Of a stretch of DNA of 64,000 nucleotides, positions 33,851-43,806 are shown piece by piece. Position 1 is the stretch's first letter. Every line of letters begins with the position of its first letter. The notes under the pieces are model-generated. The model was not told the DNA's origin and did no database searches. It saw nothing but the letters and a program-made list of their open reading frames with translations. Origin of the DNA: Gnetum montanum (taxonomy: Eukaryota > Streptophyta > Gnetopsida > Gnetales > Gnetaceae); contig MNCI01003377.1 in NCBI GenBank assembly GCA_015680685.1, positions 703,003 through 767,002 of the forward strand, given 5' to 3'. Made by a program: the position numbers and the translations under genes.

Positions 33851-34489
33851 CACCATAGCATCATTGATAATAATCAAATGGTTTGATCCTTCCAAATAAT
33901 CATTTGCCATCAAAGTACCACTAGCTAGTACTTCACCTTAAAACACAAAGCCTAAAACTCCCTTCATCATTAGGGTATCACCAACTCTAGCCCTTAAGAA
34001 ACTTTTCATCATACATGTTTCACCTTAATTGACATCAACCTCATAACCCAAACCATAAGTTACTAATCCTTCTAAGGTTAAGGAACCATTTGTTATCTAG
34101 GTTTCTTTGCCATTGACAGGTAAACTTATGATAACCTATGATCAAAGCTTACTTATTATGTTCAACAACTCAATGATTAACAAGAGATTATCACCACAAA
34201 GGTAATAAAAAAAAACTTGTTGCAAAACCAAAAGCTATGCCCACTAAAGATCACCAACAATAAAAGGCTTGGAAGCAAGCTAACCCACTGAGAACTACAC
34301 CAAGATTAGCTACACCTATAAATAAGGAACCTAAGGCACACACATTTAAACCTAAGCTAAAAACTCTAGGAAGGATGGAGGAAATTAAGACCACCAAGGG
34401 TGAAACATCACACACCAAGTAAAATAGTTTCCTCGTAATAATGGAACAAGCCAAACAATCCCTTAAACAAAAAAACATGTCCTTGAACC

Positions 34490-34960
34490 TGTATGACCTA
34501 GTCATGATTTTTCCTACTCATAGAGACATGCTAGCTTAAGTGTTAACCTCTATTCTCGTGAGAAGACACATGCCTATCAACAAAGAGACACTTAGTTTCA
34601 ACTTGATCCTAGGAAGACCATGGTTACTAAAGCTTTAAGTAGTCTCATCTCCTATACATCAAGAGATTCACTTGCCATGTGAGAGTGATAAAATTGTCAT
34701 TCATGGAGACAACACATTTCTACCATCTGTCAATAATGTCAACATTGACTGAGGTTCAGAGGTGAAGTTTCAAGATGAAATTCTTAATGCTCAAGCTAGG
34801 ACCCAAAACAATGAGAATGTTAATAACATCAAATATACAACATTAAATGATCAACAAAAATATGTGTTGATTGCCATATCAAATGGGAGGAATGGTGAAA
34901 CTATGATCCTACAAAAGAAGCCCCTTGATCTATGAGAGATCAAGTGATAGAACAATATTA
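34490..34960 (+). pseudogene. E6 protease remnant lacking its active site
   Basis: Reads IFPTHRDMLA, LTSILVRRHMPINKE, then at once SFNLILGRPWLLKL and PIHQEIHLPCESDKIVIHGD. E1 has the same ends, but about 350 bp between them holding the VDDG active-site strand. E6 therefore lost the catalytic core by an internal deletion near 34,570-34,600. After the protease come a short tail and the minisatellite; no RT follows. Confidence 0.7.
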
Positions 34961-35080
34961 CACATCTTATCACCTCATTTATCAACAACCATTTTCTTAC
35001 TTTTATGACCTTATATCATGTTTCATTGTTTATTTTATCCTTATATGCTCTTTTGAGGGTATCCCATACTTGTTAGAAAA

Positions 35081-35185
35081 ATGTGGCCAGCTTAAAACTA
35101 GCAACATGATAGATTACCAAGGCCTAAAACTAGGAACATGATGGATTGCTAGGGCTTAAAACTGGAAAATTTGTGGCCTCCCTTT
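35081..35185 (+). repeat. Family B minisatellite, three units
   Basis: GCCAGCTTAAAACTAGCAAC, GGCCTAAAACTAGGAAC and GGGCTTAAAACTGG, each with an ATGATRGATTRC-type tail. Homologous to the longer array at 1,025-1,285 on the minus strand, and likewise just after the protease. Confidence 0.75.
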
Positions 35186-35189
35186 TATC

Positions 35190-35780
35190 TCCCTTATGAG
35201 TACATTTGGACATGTTAGCCTCATTGCATTATTTAAAGTTTTATCTTTGAAAGTTATGCCTCATTTTATATTTCCCATATTACCACCAAATTTTATTTTG
35301 TAACCTTGTTGTTCTAACTTGTAGCCTTTACACAAAGAGAATAAAACATAAAATATAAACTATAAAACATAACAACAAATTTTTTAAAACCATAACCATA
35401 ACCATAGTCACATTGTGTGACAATGACAAAAAAAAATGTTCATAGCCATAGTTGCACTATGCAACATACAACAATAAAAATAATAGATAGTCTTTAGGGT
35501 TATGGTACCCAAAAACAACTATAACAATATGAAAAAAACAACAACATATAACGTGTCTGAGAGTGGCCAAAATGAAGACATAGGAGAAAGAAGATCATCA
35601 TCAACATCATTGCCAATGCTATCACCACCTTTAGCCGCAACTTGTGAACAATAAAAACATGTAACCATTGAACTGTGAATTAACTTTAAAATCAAAGTAA
35701 AATGTAAAAAAATTTAAAAAATAATTTTTTTGACAATTACTAACCAAAGAAACAAATGAATTATGTCCATATCCAAAGAA
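35190..35780 (+). other. AT-rich non-coding part of E6
   Basis: No protein similarity. Contains short ACCATA repeats (35,390-35,405) and A-rich runs. Nothing like RT or integrase is present. Confidence 0.5.
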
Positions 35781-36018
35781 ACCAAGACATGGAGATGTTC
35801 ATGATAAAGATGTTGATGATTCTCATGGTTTAAAAGAATTTGACTCTCAAAATCCTCCCATAAGTTGTCCATGTGATATTTTTGATAACTAAGGAACAAA
35901 CCAAGACATGGAGATGTTCATGATAAAGATGTTGATGATTCTCATGGTTTAAAAGAATTTGACTCTCAAAATCCTCCCATAAGTTGTCCATGTGATATTT
36001 TTGATAACTAAGGAACAA
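35781..36018. repeat. Identical tandem duplication, 119 bp x 2
   Basis: The unit starts ACCAAGACATGGAG at 35,781 and again at 35,900. By eye the two copies are identical over about 118 bp, unlike every other repeat pair in the window. The overlapping minus-strand ORFs at 35,714-36,024 are just this repeat read twice. Confidence 0.9.
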
Positions 36019-36189
36019 GTCCACGAGGGACTAAGAGACAAAAAAGAAAAAGAAAAAAAAAACTAGTGTTTTGAGAACAAGAGGTGGTAGAGTTGGTGAA
36101 AATGCTGCTACAACTCATATATTTAAAAATCACTCTTAGAAAATTGCAAAGATCAACTAAGTCAAAGGAGCACATGAGAAGAGTTCAAG

Positions 36190-36633
36190 TTTTAAAATCT
36201 TTCTATTGCTCTTGGTGCTTATGATTACTTCGATGGTGATTGGGGATGGAAAACTTACTCGTGTAATGTTAGTAATGTCTGCAATAAGTGGTCTCCAAGA
36301 TCAGATATCCAGCTTTACTCAAAATACAGTTTTGATAATCTCAATCGTGTTTTTGATGGGTTTGTTTAGCATTCAACAATTTGGAACAAGCAAAGTGAGC
36401 TTAACATCTGCATCAGTTCTTTCCATTTGATTTGCCTCCTTTAGCTTAATGGGAAATTACAATATTGTAACCTATGATATCACAGTTGTTAAGGCTTTAA
36501 ATCCACTATATATCATATCCTTTGCACAGAGAAATACATCAAAAGCATAAGCATGGACGTCTTTCAGGGGATGGATTATGTGCTTTGCATAACAGGTGCT
36601 GAGGCAATGTTTGCTGATTTTGGTCACTTTAAT
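36190..36633 (+). pseudogene. KUP/HAK potassium transporter fragment (captured, intron-free)
   Basis: The family imports K+ across plant membranes. The frame at 36,206-36,430 reads TSMVIGDGKLTR (usual MVIGDGVLTP), then SAISGLQ, TQNTVLIISIVFLMGLFSIQ, FGTSKV. After a stop comes NYNIVTYDITVVKALNPLYI (usual form KAFNPxYI). After a frameshift near 36,570 comes VLCITGAEAMFADFGHFN. These are consecutive membrane-segment motifs of the N-terminal half of KUP/HAK proteins, in order and without introns. The sequence stops at GHFN and continues as SAHH. Stops, frameshift and loss of both ends make it a pseudogene. Confidence 0.85.
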
Positions 36634-37039
36634 AAGGAGATCAACATGTATGATTTGGAGAACTTCCTTTGCCTGAGGAGGATCACCATTAAGTCACAAA
36701 CCAACAGATGGATCTTTTCCGACACCAGCTTGGGCATCATTGTTCTTGCTGAGGGCCATCCCATGAACCTTGGCTGTGCTACCGGGCACCCAAGTTTTGT
36801 GATGTCCTGCTCGTTCATCAACCAGGTCATTGCACAATTGGAACTGTGCAATGAGAGGAAGAATAGCAAGTATGAGAAGAAGATGTCTGTTCTGCCCAAG
36901 CAGTTGGATGAAAAAGTGCTGCTTTGCACCTTTCCAAGTTGGGTGCCAAAATAACCAAGTCGCCACTTGAGTAGGCTACTTACATTAATGTCCCAGTGGA
37001 GGATCCTTACAAAGTTGCTCACTACCATTACCAATTTAA
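36622..37039 (+). pseudogene. S-adenosylhomocysteine hydrolase C-terminal fragment, fused to KUP
   Basis: SAHH hydrolyses S-adenosylhomocysteine in the methyl cycle. The open frame 36,553-36,954 crosses the join. SAHH blocks: GHFNKEINMYDLE (usual GHFDNEIDM), RITIKSQTNRWIF, GIIVLAEGHPMNLGCATGHP, SFVMSCSFINQVIAQLEL, KYEKKMSVLPKQLDEKV. After a frameshift near 36,930 follows INVPVEDPYKVAHYHY. The usual stop after HYRY is lost (CAA at that place). About 135 of the roughly 485 residues are present, without introns. The frame is still well conserved, so the capture is probably younger than the surrounding gag. Confidence 0.88.
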
Positions 37040-37149
37040 TTTTTCTTTTCCAGCTTCCTTTTGTTCTGCCCTGAGTTAGTGTCTAGTGTTTTCTTCTACT
37101 CAAATGTGATGCTAACAGGCACATAATTAGCGGTTTATTGGCAACTACA

Positions 37150-37601
37150 TAACATACACAAAATGCTCCACTACATCCCCTTTGCCATGCTTGCCACATA
37201 GGCCCACACTTGTGCCCATTACAAAACCTCTATTGCTGTGCTCCTATTGCACCACCTGCCTTGCCACCGGCCTCGCCTTTTGCAGCCGCGGCTTATCACA
37301 CGCTACCTTGCCCTCCGCTGTCCCCCTCTGCTGCCACCCATGATGGCCTTTACACCAGCAATGTCATCCTCACCTGCTTATAAAACAAACCAAACCCTTG
37401 CCTGATGTGGCCATTTTGTTGTCCGCTGCTATGCCTGCCATCTCACGCCTGGGCTGCCCAGGCCCGTCAATCCTGCACCTTTTGCCAGCCCGTACCATGC
37501 CTTGGTCTTGCTGCCACCGTGTCCCAAACCCTTGTGTCGCCACCAGACCTCTGCCTTGATATGGCCACTGCGTGCTGCTCTCTCCTGTGCTATCTTCTTA
37601 G
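37150..37601 (+). other. C-rich segment flanking the captured genes
   Basis: Markedly C-rich (many CTGCC, GCCACC, TGCTGC words) in an AT-rich window. One frame (37,405-37,707) is open but Cys/Leu/Pro-rich and matches nothing I know. The composition continues at 43,807-44,060 on the other side of the copia element, as expected if it was split by that insertion. It may be a third captured fragment or an old GC-rich repeat. Confidence 0.5.
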
Positions 37602-38226
37602 TGATACAAAATTTATTACAGGATTCTGTTTAAAGCAGCTAAGCCAAAATAATAGAAATTTCTATATCGCCCAAATATTAAAAAACTTAGCTCGTTTAGC
37701 TCGTTAATAGTATATAAAACAAAATATAATTTTATGAATGAACAACAAACAACTTTGTACAACTTCGTAGAAATAAAATACTTTCATTCACCAATAAGAA
37801 TTTGCGAAAGCAGAACTAAAATATAAAAAAAATATTTTTATTTATCAATAAGAATTTGTGAAAACAAAACTGAAAATTAAGGTTATCTTGTTTAACTTCT
37901 GTGGCCATAGCAAAGCAAAGAAAAGAAACTTGGAAATGAAGAGAAAGTAAACTTAGCTTTTGATGGATCTTCCACCCTCTACCAATTCCATTTCAAAGGT
38001 GCATGTGATGGAATTTGCAATCTACAAAATATCATCAAGGAGCCATTTATTTTCTAAAAAATGCCTCACTACCTCCGTACTTCTATTACGGATGATGTAG
38101 TGGTGGTACCAACATGTAACTGTCAACATTGAAAGTGGTAGCTGCCAACATTTAAGGGGCCGTTGAGAAACTGCTCTATGGGAAGAATGGGCAAGAAAAC
38201 TATCATCATGGGCAATTAATCTTACA
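37602..38226 (-). repeat. Copia 3' LTR
   Basis: On the minus strand it starts TGTAAGATTAATTGCCC. It is preceded there by TTAGTAGGAGAA, the likely polypurine tract. Partner of 43,155-43,806; the differences show that the insertion is old. Confidence 0.85.
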
Positions 38227-38554
38227 TTCTCCTACTAATTGCCCATGCAGGACAAGAATGGCGATTTTTTGTATCATGGCCATAATTGATACACTCATAA
38301 ACAAAAAATATCAACATTTGAATCATGATGATTATATTCATTAATATTGAATATTTCTTTTCATAAATTACACAGCATGACACTTTTTAAGCAAGCACTT
38401 TTTGAGCAATTTCCTTATGAATGGATATTTAAAAAAAATAGGTAAGGTCCCTTTTTAAAAAAATTAATGGCATAGGCTTTATGTGCACCAAAATATATAC
38501 CTTTATTATTATCTAAGAAATCTATAATGATCTACAATTTGAGTAAGAAGAAAG

Positions 38555-39225
38555 TTATATATGAAATGAACTAATAAGTTCCATATGATTTACATGATCC
38601 ATGTACAGTTTTGTCGACAAGGTTTTGGTCATGGAATCAACAATCATTAATTCAATGCTAATATGATGAATATCTACTTCATGCTTCTTGACTCTATCCT
38701 TAACAACAAGATACTTTATATCGATGTGCTTATTGTGACTACCACTTTTACTATTCTTTGAAAAGAAGACTATAGCAGAACTATTACAATATATCTTTAT
38801 CGGCCTTGTGATGGAATCAACAATTCTTAAGCTAGCAATAAAATTTCTTAACCATAATGCATGTGATGTAGCTTCATGGCAAGCAATAAATTCTTCCTCC
38901 ATTGTAGATGAAGCAACTATTGTTTCCTTAGTACTCTTCCAAGATATGGCCCCTCTAGCGAATAACAACACATATCTAAAAGTTGATTTTCTAGAATCTA
39001 CACATCCAGCAAAATCTAAATTTGAATATCCAACCACTTCAATGACTTTTTTAGCAACTTTGCAATGCTCAATGCCTAAATTGCTTTGATATCTACTAAG
39101 CATTCTTACTACAAAACTTATATCAAGTCTTGTACATACTTGTGCATACATGAGGCTACCAACAGCAGATGCATAAGGCATGTTTTTCATTTGCACTTGT
39201 TCCAATGAGTTTTGTGGGCATTACT
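38555..39225 (-). pseudogene. Copia RNase H
   Basis: Open for 216 codons from 39,205. Starts MKNMPYASAVGSLMYA, then DISFVVRMLSRY. A short in-frame gap follows AKKV (usual AKKVLRYLQGT). Then come VGYSNLDFAGCVDSRKSTF, GAISWKSTKETIVASSTMEE, EATSHALWLRNFI, and GSHNKHIDIKYLVVKDRV. The catalytic Asp of YSD-x-DFAG is partly kept (YSNLDFAG). This is the best-preserved domain of the element. Confidence 0.88.
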
Positions 39226-40164
39226 TCAAATTAAATTATCTCCTTTCATTATTGGAGTTGCTATAGGTGAGCAATTTTTTATTCTAAATCTTTCCAAAAC
39301 CTTTTTAATGTAGGCCCTTTGAGATAGTCCTAATATCCTTTGATATCTATCTCTGTGAATCTCTATCCCAATGACATAGGAGGCTTCATCCATATCCTTC
39401 ATTTCAAAATTTTGAGAGAGAAATTGCTTTGTCTCATGTTGCAAACCCATGTCACTACTTGCAAGTAATATGTCATCCACATAAAGGACTAATAAAATGA
39501 ATTTTCTCTCACTAACAATGTTCTCAATAAAATCGAATGAGACCATAATTTTATGAAATTTTAAATACCACTATTGGGAGGCTTATTTTAGTCCATATAA
39601 TGACCTCCTCAACTTGCAAACTAAGTGATCATCTTTACAAAAGACCACAAGTTGTTTCACATATACTTCTTCTTTAAGATCCCTAGTTAAAAATGTTGTT
39701 TTCACATCCATTTGGTGTAGCTCTAAATCAAAATGAGCCACCAAAGTCATAATTATTCTAAATGAATCCTTCATTGATACTAGAGAGAAGTTTTAATGGT
39801 AATCAATGCCCTCCCTTTGAGTAAATCCTTTAGCTACAAGTCTAGCTCTATATCGTTCAATAGTACTAGAAGAATTTCTTTTGGTTTTATAGATTCATTT
39901 ACAACCAATTACTAAAACTTCTTCTAGAAATTTGACAAGATTCCAAACTTGATTTTTAGCCATAGAATCTATCTCTTCTTTCATGGCATCATACCAAGGC
40001 ATGAAATTCTCTCCACTAATGGTTTGTGAAAATGACATAGGATCATCTTTAGGTCCAACATCAAAGTTAGAGTCTTGAAGATATATAACATAGTTGCTAG
40101 AAATTGTTAGTTTCTTTAAACTTGAAGACTTTCCTAATTCTACTTCTTCCTCAATGTTCTGCAC
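39226..40164 (-). pseudogene. Copia reverse transcriptase
   Basis: From 40,164 downwards: WYDAMKEEIDSMAKNQVWNL; then, after a frame change, RYRARLVAKGFTQREGIDY; MKDSFRIIMTLVAHFDLELH, QMDVKTTFL, VCKLRRSLYGLK. At 39,546-39,226 come FILLVLYVDDILLASSDMG with an intact YVDD active site, and KDMDEASYVIGIEIHRDR. Broken by stops at several former Gln and Trp codons. Confidence 0.88.
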
Positions 40165-41220
40165 ATCTTGGGTAGTAGAATTAGTGATAATCTATTTCTC
40201 TTGAAGAGGTTGTTCTTGATTTAATTACTCATTCAAGGTGTGTTTTGGATTATCTTGGGAGATGATTGATTCCTCTTTATCAATGAGAGACATATCACAT
40301 TCCTTGAGTTCTTCATATTTTAATTCTTGAGGAATTTGTTTTTCATTGAATTCAAACTCTTTAAGGAATTTAGCATTTCTATCCTCAATAACTCTAGGTG
40401 TGTGTGTGAGACAATAAAATCTAAAACCCTTGGATTTTACTACATAGCCAATAAAATATCCATCGATTATTCTTGGATCCAATTTCTTTAAGCTTGGGTT
40501 ATATGCCCTTACTTCAACTAGACATTCCCAAATATGCATGTGTCTTAAACTAGGCTTCCATCCATTCCATAATTCAAAGGTATTTTAGGAATATCCTTTG
40601 ATGGAATCCCATTTAAGATATATACTATAGTTTTTAAGGCCTTACTCCATAGTGTTAAGGGAATATTAGAGTTACTAATCATACATCTTACCATGTCCAT
40701 AAGTGTATAGTTCCTTCTTTTTGCTACACCGTTTTGTTGAGGTGTTCCTGGCATGGTGTATTAGGTAGTAATACCCTCTTCTTGAAGGAACATAGTAAAT
40801 GGACTTGATGCTTGTCCTTATTCTATATACTTTCCCTAGTATTCCCCTCTTCTATTGAATTGTATAATCTTGATTTTCTTTTCCTTCTATTTCTCTACTT
40901 CTATTTTGAATATTTGAAAAGTATTTAATGCCTTTGCTTTATGAAACAAAAGGTAGAGATACATGTATCTTGTATGGTCACCAATGAATGAAATAAAATA
41001 TCTCTAACCATTCAAACAAGGAGTGGGAAATGATCCACAAATGTTAATACATATGATTTCAAGAATCTCTGAACTCCTCTTAGCTTCTTTAGTGTTCTTG
41101 TTAGTTTGCTTTCCCTTAATGCATTCTAAACACGTGCCAAAATTAGTAAAGGGTCATTAAAACACCATTATCTACTAATCGTTTAATTCTTTCCATGGAG
41201 ATATGACCCAATCTTTTATG
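40165..41220 (-). pseudogene. Copia integrase
   Basis: The N-terminal HKRLGHISMERIKRLV (zinc-binding domain) lies near 41,220-41,160. The catalytic core is badly broken. MPGTPQQNGVAKRRNYTLMD at 40,754-40,695 is the usual TPQQNGV-x-ERRN block, with the catalytic Glu replaced (AKRR for SERR). Then comes AYNPSLKKLDPRIIDGYFIG (40,490), the conserved block after the core. The linker to RT is acidic (40,225-40,400). Confidence 0.82.
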
Positions 41221-41640
41221 CTAGAGCTTAGAGAATTCTTCATTTATGATGCACCTTTTATTACCAATGTACAAATGTGTAGTTAAAAGATTATATTCAA
41301 AAGTGAAATCTAAAATAAGCTTATACAAACCATCAACAAGTTTTCCAAAATTAACAATGTTTTTACAACTAGAATGTTCAAAATTGAACATGTATTCAAA
41401 CTTTACTAACCTGGAAACTGAAACCAAATTCCTAGAAAATGATAGAATATAAAAGGTATCTAGAAGATCTAAAATGCATCCAGAGTCTAATACTAGTCTA
41501 AATGTTCGAACCGCCTCCACTTGATAATGCATCCAATTTCCTAAATAGATGCTCTATTAATTTTCCTTCAGTTGTCTTAGTTGAAGGAAGCCCTACATGG
41601 TAGTGGAAATTTAAATTGTGCATCTAGAATCAATCCATCA
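41221..41640 (-). pseudogene. Copia protease
   Basis: Near 41,630-41,590 the reading WIDSRCTI replaces the usual W-x-D-S-G-A-T. Downstream (41,532-41,221) comes QVEAVRTFRLVLDSGCILDL, then SFSRNLVSVSRL, the usual end of copia protease (FRRNLISVSRL). The active-site Gly is lost. Confidence 0.8.
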
Positions 41641-42617
41641 TGTATTATCAAGAGCATCAACAAAATAAAATTCATGACATACATGGGAAATAAGGTGACC
41701 TTTCTTTTCAAGCCATTTTTTATATGTTTGGCAATTTCTTTTCATGTGTCCCTTTTTCTTGTAGAAAAAAAAAACAAACTTTTCACCATTTTGTTTCATT
41801 TGCACACTTGTTTCATTCTTTTCCATATGAACACTTTTTCCCTTTTTTCTCTTCCTTTTATCATAAGTGGTTAGATTATCACTTTCCAGTTTTTCATGCT
41901 TAATTCTTTTCTCCTCCTGAATACACATAGTCAGAAGTTCATTTACTGACAACTTTTTTTATGTGTGTTGTATGAGATTTTGAATGGTTCATACTCAATT
42001 AGGAGAGAATTAAGTATAAAGTTAATAAGAAATGACTCAAAGAAGTTAGTTCCTAAGGATTTTAATTGGATTGCTATATCCCTCATTTCCATAATGTGCT
42101 CATGCACACCTTTACTATTGTCAAGCCACATGCCTGAGAGTTTGTTCTTAAGGGTGTTGGCTCCTAATTTATTAAACTTTACAAATTGTTCTTGAATAGC
42201 TTGCATGAAATCCTTAATCTTGTTACATTCAAGGATAAAATCTCGAATGCTCTTGTTTCTATGAGTTTTAACAAAAATCATGCTTAAGTGGTTGGATCTC
42301 TTCCACCACTCAAAAGAGCTCTTTTTCTCAAGCATACTAGCTTCTATGGGTGCTTTAGGCATATCCACACAAAACACTAGATCAAGGTCCATCCAACCCA
42401 AGGTAAGGAGAGTTTTATCCCTCCAATCTTGAAAATTATCTCTAATTAATATTGAAACATGAGGATTAGACACAAAAGTTGTTGGAGTAACTCCTACCAA
42501 AGCAAAAAAATACATCACACTAGGAATTTTATAAAAAATAGTAAATATCAACCTCCTTGTCGGTAAAGGTTTCACCTGCATGAATTTACATAACATACTT
42601 ATCAACAAGACTAGCAA
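41638..42617 (-). pseudogene. Copia Gag
   Basis: Two frames, 42,617-41,943 and 41,952-41,638. Reads NFQDWRDKTLLTLGWMDLDL, WWKRSNHLSMIFVK, FMQAIQEQFVKF, then HIMEMRDIAIQLKSLG and FLINFILNSL, the standard UBN2-type Gag of plant copia elements. The zinc knuckle reads FFYKKKGHMKRNCQTYKKW (usual C-x-x-C-x-x-x-GH-x-x-x-x-C): two Cys are lost. Confidence 0.85.
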
Positions 42618-43140
42618 ATGTAGAATAAATAATTCATACCTATGGGCCTAGAAAAATTTATTCTAAATTTACTATCTCATTCCATATAGATCATTAAAAA
42701 AATTACTTCCCTATGGGGCTAAGTAATTTCATCACAAACTAATTGTAATATGAAAATAATACCATTGTTCGCATTATCATTAGGACTGAAGGTATTGTGG
42801 CTATCCTTAGGTCATATTTAAAAAACTTTTCTTTTGAGAATGACATGATAGAAAATGCATACTTTAATATCCATAACTATTGAAACACTTTCACAAAAGA
42901 ATATGTATGAAAAAGGTTTTATATCAATAATCCATTTTGAATAATATCCTTTTCCAATATGGCATTGCAAAAGGATAAATATTATACTCATTAACAACAT
43001 TGTAAAGAGATAAACATTATACTCGTTAACCAATGAAATATGCTATATGCACACAGTAAGTGTAGGAAAAGTGCAATAACCAAAATGGTTCATGTAATAT
43101 CCAATAAAGACTACAACTGAGCAAGTTTTTTAGAACCTAA

Positions 43141-43152
43141 GCTCCAATACCA
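43141..43152 (-). promoter_or_regulatory. Copia primer-binding site (tRNA-iMet type)
   Basis: On the minus strand TGGTATTGGAGCTTAG follows the LTR end by two bases. It matches the standard copia site TGGTATCAGAGC with two changes. Confidence 0.85.
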
Positions 43153-43154
43153 AA

Positions 43155-43806
43155 TGGTAAAAAAAAAAAATTCTAGGATCTTCCTATTAAGAGCAACTAA
43201 GCCAAAATAATAGGAAAATCTATATAGTCCAAATATTCAAAAATCTAGCTTATTAACAATAGATAAAACAAAATATAATTTTATGAATGGACAAGAGACT
43301 TCATAGAAATAAAATACTTTCATCCATTGATAAGAATTTGTGGAAGCAAAACTGAAACATAACAGTTGGAAGAGAACATTAAGGTTATCTTTTTTTATCT
43401 CCAATTGTTGTCACCATAGCAAAGAAGAGAAAAGAAATTTGGAGATGAAGAGAAAGTAAACTCAACTTTTTATGGATCTTCCAACCTCTACCAATTCAAT
43501 CTCAGTGTTGCATCTAATGGAATTTTTAGTCTACAAATATCACTAGTGAGGTTGGGAATCATCCATTCTATTTGTAATTGTATATTATATTCCTTCCATC
43601 AAGGAACCATTTATTTTCTAAAGAATGCCTCACTACCTCTACTACTATTACAGATGATGGTAGTGGTAGTATCGACCTAGTTGTGGTATCAACTTATAAT
43701 TGTCAACATTGAGAGTGATAACTACCAACATTGAAGGAGTCATTGAGAAACTACTAGATGGTAAGAGTGGACAAGAAAACTATCATCATGAGCAATTAAT
43801 CTTACA
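43155..43806 (-). repeat. Copia 5' LTR
   Basis: Pairs with 37,602-38,226. Low end at TGGTAAAAA, high end at CTTACA. Contains an A11 tract at about 43,159-43,170. Followed by CTTAC, the target repeat. Confidence 0.85.

Larger units (their letters stand above)
37602..43806 (-). mobile_element. Ty1/copia element inserted in E6
   Basis: 6.2 kb. LTRs 37,602-38,226 (3') and 43,155-43,806 (5'). Flanks CTTAG (37,597-37,601) and CTTAC (43,807-43,811). Primer site, Gag, protease, integrase, RT and RNase H are in copia order. Pol resembles the common plant copia type with YVDDILLASSD and KHIDIKYLVVKDRV. All domains carry stops or frameshifts. Confidence 0.9.

Noticed and set aside
35714-36024. Two similar minus-strand ORFs sharing a long peptide
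   Set aside because: They are one sequence read through both copies of the 119-bp tandem duplication.
36553-36954. 133-codon ORF as a possible functional gene
   Set aside because: It is the KUP-SAHH join; KUP is truncated and frameshifted, and SAHH lacks most of the enzyme and its normal stop.
36624-37034. Minus-strand 136- and 90-codon ORFs
   Set aside because: Shadows of the SAHH/KUP sequence on the plus strand.
37405-37707. 100-codon Cys/Leu/Pro-rich ORF
   Set aside because: Composition-driven frame crossing the copia LTR border at 37,602; no known domain.
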